From Euryarchaeota archaeon Ods02 (GTDB lineage: Archaea > Halobacteriota > Halobacteria > Halobacteriales > Halorutilaceae): DNA of 64,000 nt. Both the position numbers and the translations under genes were made by a program. This document shows, piece after piece, positions 8,095 through 16,638 of the stretch. The notes under the pieces are model-generated. The model searched no databases and was not told the DNA's origin. It worked only from the letters and a program-made list of their open reading frames with translations. Every line of letters starts with the position of its first letter. The first letter of the stretch is position 1. Where the stretch lies: contig JAQZDA010000003.1 in assembly GCA_028751075.1 (NCBI GenBank), forward strand, positions 85,854-149,853, written 5' to 3'.

Positions 8095-9018
8095 TTAGTA
8101 GTTCGGTTCGAAATCCATTATCTCCGCGGCTTCCTCCGGCGTCGCAGGCTCGCGGTCGACATCACGCGCCATCCGGGCGGCTTTCTCCACGAGCTCGGCG
8201 TTGTTGCTTTTCTCTCCATCCTGGATGTAGTAGTTGTCTTCTACGCCGACCCGGACGTTTCCGCCCATGGCGAGGGCGGCGCTGACGAGCGGCCACTGGT
8301 TGGGGAAGCCGATGCCGATGAGCTGCCAGTTGGCGTCGTCCGGCAGCTGCCTGACCTGGTTCATGAGGTTGTTCACCGTAGGTGGGATTCCGCCGACGAT
8401 GCCCATGATGATGCTGAAGTGGATGGGATGGTCGAGGATGTCCTGTTTGAGCAGCGGTCGGATGCTTCCGATGTGTCCGGTGTCGAAGCACTCTAGCTCG
8501 GGTTTCACGTCGGCTTCGTTCATCGCCTCCACCATCTCCTCTATCTCCTCGAGGGGGTTCTCGAACACCATGTTGTAGGCGTAGTCCTCTTGGCTGTCGC
8601 TCCATCGGGCGTAGTTCATCGAACCCATGTTGAGCGCGCCGATGTCCGGCTGAACCTCCTGTATGTAGTCGATACGGCTCTCCAGCGGTTCGTGTAGCGC
8701 GCCCGTCGAGAAGTTGATGAGGATGTCCGTGTGGTCGCGGACTTCGTCGTATATCTCCTGGTACTTCTGGGTGTCGTAGGTCGGCGAGCCGTTGTCGGTG
8801 CGTGCGTGGATGTGCGCCACCGAGGCACCGGCTTCACGGGCTTCCTGCGCCTGCTCAGCTATCTCCTGCGGGGTGTAGGGGACGCTGGGGCAGCGGCTCC
8901 GGAGAGTCATCGCGCCGGTCATCGCCACCGATATGATGGCTTTGTCGGGGTCGTTTCCTCGGATGGTGCGCTGGGTCTTCACACCCATGTGGGTGTCTAG
9001 GTCTCTGTCGTCTGTCAT
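8095..9018 (-). CDS. Beta-keto acid cleavage enzyme (BKACE, DUF849)
   Basis: BKACE proteins are zinc TIM-barrel enzymes that condense a beta-keto acid with acetyl-CoA, releasing acetoacetate and a new acyl-CoA; the Kce lysine-fermentation enzyme is the prototype. Family marks: an N-terminal strand IISVAMTGAMT, zinc histidines in VAHIHART, the INFSTG loop, CFDTGH and the C-terminal GVEDN segment. At 307 residues it is full length. It starts four bases after the crotonase stop, so the two are almost certainly co-transcribed. The keto-acid substrate is unknown; a carnitine-, amino-acid- or fatty-acid-derived intermediate would fit the neighbours. Confidence 0.88.
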   Translation of the reverse strand: MTDDRDLDTHMGVKTQRTIRGNDPDKAIISVAMTGAMTLRSRCPSVPYTPQEIAEQAQEAREAGASVAHIHARTDNGSPTYDTQKYQEIYDEVRDHTDILINFSTGALHEPLESRIDYIQEVQPDIGALNMGSMNYARWSDSQEDYAYNMVFENPLEEIEEMVEAMNEADVKPELECFDTGHIGSIRPLLKQDILDHPIHFSIIMGIVGGIPPTVNNLMNQVRQLPDDANWQLIGIGFPNQWPLVSAALAMGGNVRVGVEDNYYIQDGEKSNNAELVEKAARMARDVDREPATPEEAAEIMDFEPNY

Positions 9019-9022
9019 CGAA

Positions 9023-9835
9023 TCACCTTAGTTTCCATTCGGGGTCCTGCTGCATCATACGTGCTTCCATTCCGTCGTGGGTGTCGTCGCTCATGGCGAG
9101 CAAGGCGAACATCTCCTTCAGGTAGTCGAGCTGTTCGTCGAACGACATGTCCTCGTGGCTGTAGTAAGCTTCCTTACCCATCGAGATCATCGTCGGACTG
9201 CTGTTGACGAGGGTGTCTACGAGCTCCGACAGCTCGGATTCGAAGTCGTCGGCGGGGTAGGTCTTCGACAGCAAGCCGATGTCCTCGGCTTCCTCGGCGT
9301 CGACTTTGTCGCCGGTGAACATCAGGTACATGCCTTTCTTCTGGTTCACGGTGCGGAGTATAGGCGCCATCACCTGCATGGGGAACAAGCCGCTTTCCTT
9401 CTCCGGTGTGCCGAACTCGGCGTCGTCGGCTGCGACGAGTATGTCGCTGGCGCTCGCGACGCCCATGCCGCCGGCGAGGCAGTAGCCTTCGACTGCGACG
9501 ACGGTTAGGACGTCGGCGTCTCTCATCGCAGCCATGACCTCGCTGATGCTGCTGAGGTACTCTCTGTACTCCTGCGGCGAGGCGTTGATTAACCGGCTCA
9601 TCTCGCTGAGGTCTCCGCCGCTGCAGAACTTGCCGTCGCTGCCGCGGAGGAGGTAGACGCGGGCGTCCGAGTCGTCGGCGAACTCCAGCGAGTTCTTGAG
9701 GCCGTCCATCACGTTCTCGTTCATCGAGTTACCCTTGTCGGGTCTGTCGATGGTGGCGTGTACGACGGCTCCGTCGTCGCTGACCTCGACGTTGAAGTCC
9801 TCGTTCGACACCTGTTCTGCGTCGAGTTCCGTCAT
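9023..9835 (-). CDS. Enoyl-CoA hydratase/isomerase (crotonase) family
   Basis: A 270-residue crotonase-fold acyl-CoA enzyme. The oxyanion-hole region KFCSGGDLSEM and the second loop EGYCLAGGMGVASASD are clear. The usual first catalytic Glu after GGG is replaced (GMGVA), while Glu remains in FGTPEKESGLFP. This resembles crotonases other than classical enoyl-CoA hydratase. It is the first gene of the leftward crotonase-BKACE set. Hydration, isomerisation or decarboxylation are all possible. Confidence 0.85.
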   Translation of the reverse strand: MTELDAEQVSNEDFNVEVSDDGAVVHATIDRPDKGNSMNENVMDGLKNSLEFADDSDARVYLLRGSDGKFCSGGDLSEMSRLINASPQEYREYLSSISEVMAAMRDADVLTVVAVEGYCLAGGMGVASASDILVAADDAEFGTPEKESGLFPMQVMAPILRTVNQKKGMYLMFTGDKVDAEEAEDIGLLSKTYPADDFESELSELVDTLVNSSPTMISMGKEAYYSHEDMSFDEQLDYLKEMFALLAMSDDTHDGMEARMMQQDPEWKLR

Positions 9836-9927
9836 ACCCTTAACCTGCCGGCTTCGGAGTATAAAAAATTCTATTTAACGAAGCCGGACTGGTTCGGCGT
9901 AACAAGAGCTAACGGTGAACGGTTGGT

Positions 9928-10833
9928 TCAGACGGTCTCTATCTCCGTCAGCTCGTCGATGTCCGGCAGCTCCTCATCAGCGCTGGTTATCTGCTGCATA
10001 CGCTCCTGATGCTTCCGCGTCGCGTACTCCGTCAGCTCCGCCCTGCTGATGCCGGGTTCGTCCTCACGGGTGCTCTCAACGACGATGCCCTGCGTCAACG
10101 GCATCAGGTCGTTCACGGTGTCGTCGAGCACGGAGATGTCGACATCGTCCTCGACCACGTGGTGTTTGATGCGGTGCATGCCGTAGCCGACGTGTCTTCC
10201 TTCGTCGCTCCGTATCTGACTGAAGCCCTCCACTAGGCCCGGCAGGTGGGGGTAGTCGTCTATCTCGGGGCCGAAGTTGTTGTGTAAGCCGTAGTAGCCG
10301 GTCTGCGCGAGTATGCCTTCGATGACGAGGTGGTAGTGTGCGTGTGCGCGGACGCGGTTCTCCGGCGTGTCCTCCTCGAGCAACTGCTCCATCGCAGCCT
10401 GGTTTCGATCGAAGAGCTCGTAGTAGTCGTCCATGTAGTGTCGGGGTGCGTACGGCGTCGACCGCTCGTAACCCAGGGCGTCCTCGACGGGGTTGACGAC
10501 CTCCCGCCAGTACCTGTCGAAGAACTCCGTGTGCTTCGCCTCCTCGTAGATCTGCGTCGAGATGAACATCTCGTCTTCGAGGTCCTCTAAGACTATCTGC
10601 AGCGGTGCGAGGTCCTCGGTGACGCTTTTCTCGCCGGCGCCGAACAACGCCAACCCCTGTCGGAAGTAGTCGAAGTCGTCTTCACCTTGTTCGAAGTCGA
10701 ACTCCGCCAGACGTTTGCGGTCGACGTCCAGGTCGATTTCCTCGGGGTTCCAGTGTCTGTCGACGGCGTTACGGTAGTACCTGAAGGGCTTCAGCTCCCT
10801 GCGTACGTTGTATCCGGAGTCCTCTGTGCTCAT
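9928..10833 (-). CDS. R2-like ligand-binding oxidase (R2lox-type ferritin-like protein)
   Basis: A 301-residue four-helix di-metal protein related to ribonucleotide reductase R2. Six expected metal ligands are visible: Glu73 (VTEDLAP), Glu98 and His101 (EEAKHTEFF), Glu173 (VIEGILAQTGYY), Glu212 and His215 (SDEGRHVGYG). R2lox proteins assemble a Mn/Fe site, bind a fatty-acid-like ligand and form a Tyr-Val crosslink. Tyr168 is at the position expected for the Tyr. No R1 (NrdA) gene is nearby, which argues against a reductase role. It neighbours acyl-CoA genes. Function is inferred from the family; true substrates are not known. Confidence 0.8.
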   Translation of the reverse strand: MSTEDSGYNVRRELKPFRYYRNAVDRHWNPEEIDLDVDRKRLAEFDFEQGEDDFDYFRQGLALFGAGEKSVTEDLAPLQIVLEDLEDEMFISTQIYEEAKHTEFFDRYWREVVNPVEDALGYERSTPYAPRHYMDDYYELFDRNQAAMEQLLEEDTPENRVRAHAHYHLVIEGILAQTGYYGLHNNFGPEIDDYPHLPGLVEGFSQIRSDEGRHVGYGMHRIKHHVVEDDVDISVLDDTVNDLMPLTQGIVVESTREDEPGISRAELTEYATRKHQERMQQITSADEELPDIDELTEIETV

Positions 10834-10905
10834 AAATCGGGTTCGGTGGTGCGTGGACTAAAACGTGCTGCCGAACCAGGGAACGAGGACGGAGCAACAG
10901 AGGTT

Positions 10906-11532
10906 TCAGACGAACTTGACGCCTAGGTCCTTCAGCCCGTTCGCGATGCCGACGTTAATCAACAGCGGGGTGACGGATTCCACCTGTCGTGCGACCTCGA
11001 AGCCGCCGCCGTCGAGCGCCCGCATACCCGTGGACTCCACGAGCTCGTTCGCGGCTTCCTTCGCCTCGTCGTCGCCGTAGACCACTATGTCGACGTCTAA
11101 GTCGCGGTCGAGGTTCTGTAGCTTTCCGGCGGCGACGTTGTGGAACGCTCCCGCGACGGAGGCGTCGACGGCGCTCCGTATCTCGTGGGACGCCGACTCT
11201 CCCTCGGGGTCGAAGACGAAACCTTCGTCGCCGCGCCGCATAGCCACCACAGGGGACACCAGGACTCCGTCTATCCAGTCCCCGAGCTCTTCCGCGGTGT
11301 CGACGGCGTGGGCGTACGGCACCGCGAGAACCGCGGCGTCGCCGTACCCCGCGGCTTCCTTGTTCGAACCTCCGCCGACCTCTACGTCGAGCTGCTCGCT
11401 GTACTTCTCCGCCGCCTCCATCCCGCGTTCCCTGTCTCTGCTGCCGACATAGACGTCGTGGCCGCCGTCAGCGAGCCGGAGGGCGAGGCCGCCGCCGAAG
11501 TCCCCTGTTCCACCGATAACACCTACCTTCAT
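10906..11532 (-). CDS. npdG: NADPH-dependent F420 reductase
   Basis: Transfers hydride between coenzyme F420 and NADP. The protein starts MKVGVIGGTGDFGGGLA, a Rossmann nucleotide-binding motif typical of Fno/NpdG, followed by VGSRDRERGMEAAE and AVLAVPYAHAV. About 208 residues is close to the usual length. ATG 11532 is used; in-frame codons upstream do not match the family. The presence of F420 chemistry fits the LLM oxidoreductase at 22.3 kb. It lies 40 bases downstream of the cupin gene, on the same strand. Confidence 0.85.
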   Translation of the reverse strand: MKVGVIGGTGDFGGGLALRLADGGHDVYVGSRDRERGMEAAEKYSEQLDVEVGGGSNKEAAGYGDAAVLAVPYAHAVDTAEELGDWIDGVLVSPVVAMRRGDEGFVFDPEGESASHEIRSAVDASVAGAFHNVAAGKLQNLDRDLDVDIVVYGDDEAKEAANELVESTGMRALDGGGFEVARQVESVTPLLINVGIANGLKDLGVKFV

Positions 11533-11572
11533 GTTCGACCTGTGTCCGTCGCTGGCGTTAACCGTTGTGGCT

Positions 11573-11887
11573 TCACGCTGCACCCGCGACAACTACGACG
11601 CCGTCTTCCAGGAACTCCAGTCTACGTGTCTCCGATGCGTCGACGCGGACGGCGTCACCTTCTTCGAGGGCGAGCACCTCGTCTTCGACCTCTAGCTCGG
11701 CCTCGCCTTCGACGACGAGGTAGACCTCCTCCTGGCCGTCGGAGCTATGGTCGTGTCTCTTGCCGCGCCAGCCTTCGTCTGCGTCGACCACCGTCAATCC
11801 CAGGTTCTCGCAGTTCAACGGACTGCGGAGCCAGTGCATCGCTTCACCGACGGCGTCGACGTCTCTGTAGTTGACCTTCTCCGGCAT
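11573..11887 (-). CDS. Small cupin-domain protein
   Basis: A single-domain cupin of 104 residues. The first motif contains RHDHSSDGQEEVYLVVEGEAEL (metal-binding His/His/Glu) and the second EEGDAVRVDASETRRLEF; the last cupin His is replaced by Arg or Glu, so metal binding may be incomplete. Small cupins of this type are often sensors or isomerases. It is probably co-transcribed with the F420-NADP reductase just downstream. Specific function unknown. Confidence 0.8.
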   Translation of the reverse strand: MPEKVNYRDVDAVGEAMHWLRSPLNCENLGLTVVDADEGWRGKRHDHSSDGQEEVYLVVEGEAELEVEDEVLALEEGDAVRVDASETRRLEFLEDGVVVVAGAA

Positions 11888-11961
11888 ATCCCATCGAAAG
11901 AGCTCCAGGAGGTTAGCTCCACGGGTGTGGTTCTAATAGCTCGGGAACGGTAGACACGTAC

Positions 11962-12723
11962 ATGTCCGTGGACGACGTCGAGGCGCTCGCCAGCGACCTC
12001 CGCGCCGCCGACTCCGCCGCTGCGTTGTCGGGCGCCGGCGTCAGCACCGCCTCCGGCCTACCGGACTTCCGTGGAGGGGACGGCCTCTGGAGGAGGTTCG
12101 ACCCCGGTGACTTCCACGTCCAGAGGTTCAGGGACGAACCCCGGGAGGTCTGGCAGACGTTGCTGGAGCTGTACGACGAAGCGCTGTCGATGGATCCCGA
12201 ACCGAACGCCGCTCACGACGCGCTCGCGGTGCTCGAGGAAGACGGATACCTGGACGCCGTGGTGACGCAGAACGTCGACGGCCTCCATCAGGAGTCGGGC
12301 TCGGAGGACGTCGTCGAGTTACACGGCAACATGCGTGAAGCGGTCTGCCGGACATGTGGCAGGACGGAGCCTCTGGAGGCGGTGAGGGACAGGTTCCGCG
12401 ACGACTCCGAACAGCGGAAGGCTACAGCATGTGTCGCCTGCGGCAGGGGGCTGAAGCCCGGCGGCGTCCTGTTCGGTGAACCACTGCCGGAAGACGCCTA
12501 CCGGAGAGCCCGTGAACTCGCGGAGGACAGCGACGTCTTCATCGCCTTGGGTTCCTCCCTCACTGTGGAACCCGCAGCCGGCCTCGCCGGACTGGCCGCT
12601 GATACCGGTGCATCCGTCGCCGTGGTCAACCACGATTCCACGCCTTACGACGACGAAGCGGAGTACGTCCTTCGTCGAGACGTCACCGAGGTGCTTCCCG
12701 CTGTCGCCGAAGAGCTACCGTAG
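11962..12723 (+). CDS. cobB: Sir2-family NAD-dependent protein deacylase
   Basis: Removes acyl groups from lysines using NAD. The NAD-binding motif GAGVSTASGLPDFRG, the QNVDGLHQ active-site loop and the catalytic His in ELHGN are present. Four zinc cysteines are in CRTCG and CVACG, and GSSLTVEPAAG is the second NAD segment. 253 residues is normal for class III/U sirtuins. A candidate target in haloarchaea is acetyl-CoA synthetase or chromatin-like proteins, but none is adjacent. Single gene. Confidence 0.92.
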   Translation: MSVDDVEALASDLRAADSAAALSGAGVSTASGLPDFRGGDGLWRRFDPGDFHVQRFRDEPREVWQTLLELYDEALSMDPEPNAAHDALAVLEEDGYLDAVVTQNVDGLHQESGSEDVVELHGNMREAVCRTCGRTEPLEAVRDRFRDDSEQRKATACVACGRGLKPGGVLFGEPLPEDAYRRARELAEDSDVFIALGSSLTVEPAAGLAGLAADTGASVAVVNHDSTPYDDEAEYVLRRDVTEVLPAVAEELP

Positions 12724-12790
12724 GCTATCTCCTCCGGTGTCGCAGGCGAAACGCAACCCTTAAGCGGATTTCTCCACCATGATTGAGTAC

Positions 12791-12865
12791 GCTCCGTTGG
12801 TGTAGTCCGGCCAATCATTTCGGCCTTTCGAGCCGATGACCGGGGTTCAAATCCCCGACGGAGCA
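12791..12865 (+). tRNA. tRNA-Glu (anticodon UUC)
   Basis: Cloverleaf read by eye: acceptor GCTCCGT pairs with ACGGAGC, the D arm contains GTGTAGTCCGG, the anticodon stem TCGGC/GCCGA encloses loop CTTTCGA with anticodon TTC, and the T arm is GGGG-TTCAAAT-CCCC. Discriminator A at 12865; CCA is not encoded. No intron. Confidence 0.95.
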
Positions 12866-13051
12866 CTGAAGAGTATACGAACTTTCTGTTACCGGTTCAA
12901 CGAAGATGTCCCTCGGGTCGTAGTTTGGTCAGTAGAGCTTGCGACTGCTTCGAAAGTCGACGCTGAGCTACCAGAGAGGCCTTTTATCTATACGGTGTTC
13001 TCCTACAACCGGGGGAAGGGCTTTGTCGGATGGGTTCTAAACGAAACTTGC

Positions 13052-13789
13052 ATGGATGGTAAGGTCTGTCTGGTAACGGGGTCTTCCCGTGGAATCGGAC
13101 GTGGAGTGGTTGAGGAGCTCGGTAGACGTGGCGCGGACGTGGTCGTGAACTACAACACGAGCGAGGAGGAGGCGATGGAGGTGGTCGACGAGATAGAGGA
13201 GATGGATGGTTCAGCAATCGCCGTACAGGCTGACGTCTCTGACTGGGATGACGTCTCCCGTATGGGGGAACGTGTACGGCGTGAGTACGGGTCGGTTGAC
13301 GTCGTGGTGAACAACGCTGGGGTGACTGTGGACACGAAGATCGTGGACATGTCGAAGGAGGACTGGGACAGGGTCGTCGATGTCAACCTCACGGGTGCGT
13401 TCTACGTGACGAAGGAGTTCTTCGAGGATGTTGCGGAGGCGGAGGAAGGACGTGTCATCAACGTGTCGAGCGTGGTGGGTCAGCGGGGGAACTATGGTCA
13501 GGCGAACTACGCCTCCAGCAAGAGCGGGTTGTTCGGCTTCACCCGGAGTCTTGCTCTGGAGCTGGCGCCGTCTAACTCGACGGCGAACTGCATAGCGCCA
13601 GGGTTCACCCGCACCGACATGCTGGAGAAGGTCCGCGACGACATACAGGAGAAGATCAAGGAAGGCATCCCCCTCGATCGTTTCGCGGAGGTGGAGGACA
13701 TCGTCGGTGTCGTGGCTTTCGTCGCCGGCGACCACTCCTCGTACATGACGGGTCAGGTCCTCGGCGTCAACGGTGGAATGCACTGGTAA
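13052..13789 (+). CDS. phaB: Acetoacetyl-CoA/3-oxoacyl reductase, PhaB/FabG-type SDR
   Basis: NADPH-dependent reduction of 3-oxoacyl-CoA to the (R)-3-hydroxyacyl-CoA used for PHA. Motifs: CLVTGSSRGIGRG for the cofactor, NNAGVTVD, the catalytic Ser in VINVSSVVG and Tyr/Lys in NYASSKSG, with tail VLGVNGGMHW. ATG 13052 (MDGKVCLV) is the start; the open frame extends into the tRNA but that is not coding. A TTTTATCTATAC box lies about 65 bases upstream. It converges on phaC, so its PHA role is supported by position; a fatty-acid-type FabG role cannot be ruled out. Confidence 0.85.
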   Translation: MDGKVCLVTGSSRGIGRGVVEELGRRGADVVVNYNTSEEEAMEVVDEIEEMDGSAIAVQADVSDWDDVSRMGERVRREYGSVDVVVNNAGVTVDTKIVDMSKEDWDRVVDVNLTGAFYVTKEFFEDVAEAEEGRVINVSSVVGQRGNYGQANYASSKSGLFGFTRSLALELAPSNSTANCIAPGFTRTDMLEKVRDDIQEKIKEGIPLDRFAEVEDIVGVVAFVAGDHSSYMTGQVLGVNGGMHW

Positions 13790-13817
13790 AGAAGATAGAA
13801 AACGGGGTTGTGGGCTA

Positions 13818-15158
13818 CTATATCTTCTGCAGCCAGTTGCGGGCGCGGCTCTCTGAGACGTCGGCGTACTCCGCGATTTCGCTAGCTTTGCAGCAACCCA
13901 TGTCCTCGATGGTCGCTATCCCCGCCTGATTCAGTCGTTCAGTGTACGTGGGGCCGATGCCGTCGACGTCCGAGACCGGAGTAGTGTGTGATGGTTTTCC
14001 GGTGGCTCTTGTCTCCGGCCGGGGTTCCACGGTGTCTCCCGCGCGTTCCTCGAACCAGTCGGCGACATCTGGCCATAGGTTCTCCTGGGAGTCTCGGGAG
14101 ACGGAGAGTCCGATGTGGCCGGTGGGGTGTTCGATGACCTCGGTGTCGGTGCTTGCGACGACTTCGTTGAAGGGGACGCTGCATTCCGGCGGCATAAGGT
14201 GGTCGTACTCCGCGACTATCTGGAGGATCGGGACGTCGATCTCTTCGATGTCTACGGGTCGGCCGGCTATCTCGAGCTGGTTGCGGTGGAGCTGGTTCTT
14301 CTGGTAGATGCGTTCGACGAACTCTGCGAAGACGCGGCCGGCGACGTCGGGTCCGTCGTTCAGCCATTTCTCCATACGTCCGAAGTTACGTACGTGGTCG
14401 GGGTCGTCGAGCCTGTCGAACAGCCGCACGTACTTGGAGAACGTGTTCTCCACGGGTTCCATGAGGTCGAAGCCGGCGTCGAGGAACTCCTCTGGAGCGT
14501 TGTCGAAGGCTTCGTGTACGAGCCAGGGGTCGAAGTAGTCTCCGTCACCCCATAGCTCCAGTGTGCCTCCGTCGCCGTCGAAGGAGAGTCCTGACGCCAT
14601 CAGGGCGAGGTTGTGGACCTTGTCGGGGTTGCGTGCGGTGTACATCGCGCTCATGGTTCCGCCCATGCAGTATCCGAGGATGCTTATGCTGTCTTCGTCT
14701 GACCTCTCTCTGACGACGTCGACGCAGTTTGCTATGTATCTGTCTACGTAGTCTCTGAGGCCGAGCTGTGCGTCCAATCGGCTGGGTTCCCCCCAGTCTA
14801 TCATGTAGACGTCGAAACCCTGTCTCAACAAAGTCCTTATCACGCTTCTATCGGGCTGCAGGTCGAGGATGTAGGGTTTGTTGATGAGCGCGTAGACGAC
14901 GAGTATGGGTTTCTCGTGCTGCTGCTCCGTCAGCGGTTCGTAGTGCAGGAGATCTAGCTTGTTCTCGCTGTAGACTACGTCTGACGGCGTCTGACCTACT
15001 TCGAGCGAGGTCATCCTGCCTGCGTCGAGCTCGTCGACTGCCTGCGGTAGCGCGATCGCGTTCTGTAGGGTGTCGAAGAACGCGTCGACTGTGGAGTTCT
15101 GGAAGTTCTTCTGCCAGTCGACTGCGTCTTCGGCTGCCTGGGGGACGTCCTGTGGCAT
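13818..15158 (-). CDS. phaC: PHA synthase catalytic subunit PhaC (class III) with C-terminal HhH domain
   Basis: Polymerises hydroxyacyl-CoA into polyhydroxyalkanoate as a PhaEC complex on the granule. The alpha/beta-hydrolase core has the lipase-like box GYCMGG (nucleophile Cys), the Asp in AEYDHLMPP and the His in HPTGHIGLSVS. After about residue 390 a low-complexity linker leads to a helix-hairpin-helix module, VDGIGPTYTERLNQAGI, ending WLQKI. Its ATG overlaps the phaE stop (TGATG) and has GAGGTGG upstream, so the two are translationally coupled. Bacterial class III PhaC lacks this tail. Confidence 0.93.
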   Translation of the reverse strand: MPQDVPQAAEDAVDWQKNFQNSTVDAFFDTLQNAIALPQAVDELDAGRMTSLEVGQTPSDVVYSENKLDLLHYEPLTEQQHEKPILVVYALINKPYILDLQPDRSVIRTLLRQGFDVYMIDWGEPSRLDAQLGLRDYVDRYIANCVDVVRERSDEDSISILGYCMGGTMSAMYTARNPDKVHNLALMASGLSFDGDGGTLELWGDGDYFDPWLVHEAFDNAPEEFLDAGFDLMEPVENTFSKYVRLFDRLDDPDHVRNFGRMEKWLNDGPDVAGRVFAEFVERIYQKNQLHRNQLEIAGRPVDIEEIDVPILQIVAEYDHLMPPECSVPFNEVVASTDTEVIEHPTGHIGLSVSRDSQENLWPDVADWFEERAGDTVEPRPETRATGKPSHTTPVSDVDGIGPTYTERLNQAGIATIEDMGCCKASEIAEYADVSESRARNWLQKI

Positions 15159-15679
15159 CACTCCACCTCTTCTATCAACCTGTCTATCTTGGACTCTACC
15201 TCGTGTATCCGGCGCTCGACCTCTACGAGGCGTTCACCTACCTCGGTTACGTCGGCGGAGGTGGCGAACCCCATCTCGGCGATGGCGTCGTCTGCGGCGT
15301 CGTCCATCTGTTTCTTCATCTCCATCGCCTGCTTCATCGTGTCCCCTGTGGCTGCTGCGAACGCGGACGTCGTCATGACGTCCTTCAGCGCTTGGTTGGC
15401 GGCGTTGAGCCAGATGTCTCTAACTTCTTCGGCTTCGAACTCACCGGACTCGATGGTGTTGGCGGTGCCTTCAGCTACGTCGTTGTAGGCTTCCATCCAG
15501 GTCTCCGCTGCTTTGGTGTAGCCTTCGAAGGCGTCTTCGTAGTTTTCTTCGTCTGCCTGGCTGTCGAAGGCGTCGAACCAGGCTTCCGTCATGGCGGCGC
15601 CGAGCTCGGCGTTGCGTTCGAACGCTTCCGTCGCTATCTCCGCGGCCTCCTCCATCTGGTCTCCGGCGTCGCCCGTCAT
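15158..15679 (-). CDS. phaE: PHA synthase subunit PhaE (haloarchaeal type)
   Basis: Partner subunit of PhaC. The protein is 173 residues, Glu/Ala-rich and helical, with repeated aromatic positions (AWFDAF, TWMEAYND, DIWLNAANQALKDVM) and a C-terminal coiled coil, EVGERLVEVERRIHEVESKI. It is much shorter than bacterial PhaE, as in haloarchaea. It sits between phaP and phaC with a 3-base gap and an overlap. Assignment relies on context and helical character more than on a catalytic motif. Confidence 0.85.
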   Translation of the reverse strand: MTGDAGDQMEEAAEIATEAFERNAELGAAMTEAWFDAFDSQADEENYEDAFEGYTKAAETWMEAYNDVAEGTANTIESGEFEAEEVRDIWLNAANQALKDVMTTSAFAAATGDTMKQAMEMKKQMDDAADDAIAEMGFATSADVTEVGERLVEVERRIHEVESKIDRLIEEVE

Positions 15680-15682
15680 CCT

Positions 15683-16159
15683 CTACTCCGTGGTCTGTTC
15701 TTCGACCTGTTCCGCGGTCTCCACGGTTCTTTCCTCTACGTTCTGCTGGACTTCGAGGGTGGATTCGACGGCGTTGCGGAAGTTATCTATCACGCTCTGC
15801 GTTAGTTCGTCGTAGCTCTCGCTGGCGGACTGTAGCTCTTCTTCGAAGGTGCTCCATGTGTCGGCGTGTAGCTCTTCGACCTGTCCGAAGGCCTGTTCGA
15901 AGGCTTCCCGTGCTTCGCTGACGCTGGCGTCCCACTCGTCCATGGAGTCCTCGAGGGTGTCGAAGTAGGTCTCCGCGGCTTCCTTGTTTATCTCCGCTAC
16001 CTGTTCACCTACTTGTTCTCCGTCCTGTATCGCATCCGTCAGGCTTTCGACTGCGTTTTTCTGTATCTCTATGCTCTGCTCTATCATCTCCTGGCCCTGC
16101 TCCATCATCTCTCGCTGTGTTTCGAACGTCTTCTCGAGCGTGTCTGTTAGCTGTGTCAT
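15683..16159 (-). CDS. phaP: Phasin-like granule protein PhaP
   Basis: A 158-residue amphipathic, mostly helical protein rich in Glu, Gln and Ser, with no membrane segment. Phasins coat PHA granules and control their size. The repeated helix-forming pattern (MMEQGQEMIEQSIEIQKNAVE and later heptads) and its place between phaR and phaE match the haloarchaeal phaRPEC order. It starts six bases after the phaR stop. Confidence 0.8.
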   Translation of the reverse strand: MTQLTDTLEKTFETQREMMEQGQEMIEQSIEIQKNAVESLTDAIQDGEQVGEQVAEINKEAAETYFDTLEDSMDEWDASVSEAREAFEQAFGQVEELHADTWSTFEEELQSASESYDELTQSVIDNFRNAVESTLEVQQNVEERTVETAEQVEEQTTE

Positions 16160-16165
16160 CTTGTG

Positions 16166-16459
16166 TCACTCTCCGTTCTCGCTGTCGTCGTCCTTGTCGA
16201 CGGGTAGGATGAAAGCCTGGACCACGTCGCCTTCGTCTATGTCGAGGGTGTCGCGTTCTGCTTCGGGTAGGCTGATGCGTCCGCCGCTTTGTACGCGGGC
16301 TTTGAACGCCGCCATACCCGTGAGGGCGTCTGGCGCCCCGAGTCCGGCGAACGCGTTCATCGCCTTCATCTGTTTCTCGACCGCGTCCTGTCCAACCTGC
16401 ATCTGCTTTGCGAACGCGGACGCGGGCCAGGCTGCTTCGTCTCCGTCGTCTTCGGACAT
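16166..16459 (-). CDS. phaR: AbrB/SpoVT-type regulator PhaR of the PHA operon
   Basis: A 97-residue protein. Its C-terminal half, FKARVQSGGRISLPEAERDTLDIDEGDVVQAFIL, is an AbrB-like swapped-hairpin DNA-binding domain. The N-terminal helical half may contact granules or PhaP. In Haloferax mediterranei a protein of this type represses phaRP and binds granules. As first gene of the leftward phaRPEC operon it probably controls its own promoter. Start ATG 16459, with an AT-rich promoter region (CTATTTACC) upstream. Confidence 0.85.
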   Translation of the reverse strand: MSEDDGDEAAWPASAFAKQMQVGQDAVEKQMKAMNAFAGLGAPDALTGMAAFKARVQSGGRISLPEAERDTLDIDEGDVVQAFILPVDKDDDSENGE

Positions 16460-16638
16460 CAGAGTACTGTTCGCGCCATGGAGGTAAATAGTTTACTTTG
16501 AATGCCATCTGATGGTATCGACTGGTAGAGGGATTCTACTGCCCGAGACTGTCGAAAACCACCGCTAACGGTGCATCAGCAGCCCTGCTCTGGTTCCACG
16601 GTAATCTTAAGACACCGGGGTGCGTATAATGCTCTATC

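Noticed and set aside
12836..13051. N-terminal extension of PhaB into the tRNA
   Set aside because: The extension overlaps tRNA-Glu and is unlike SDRs; the true start is ATG 13052.
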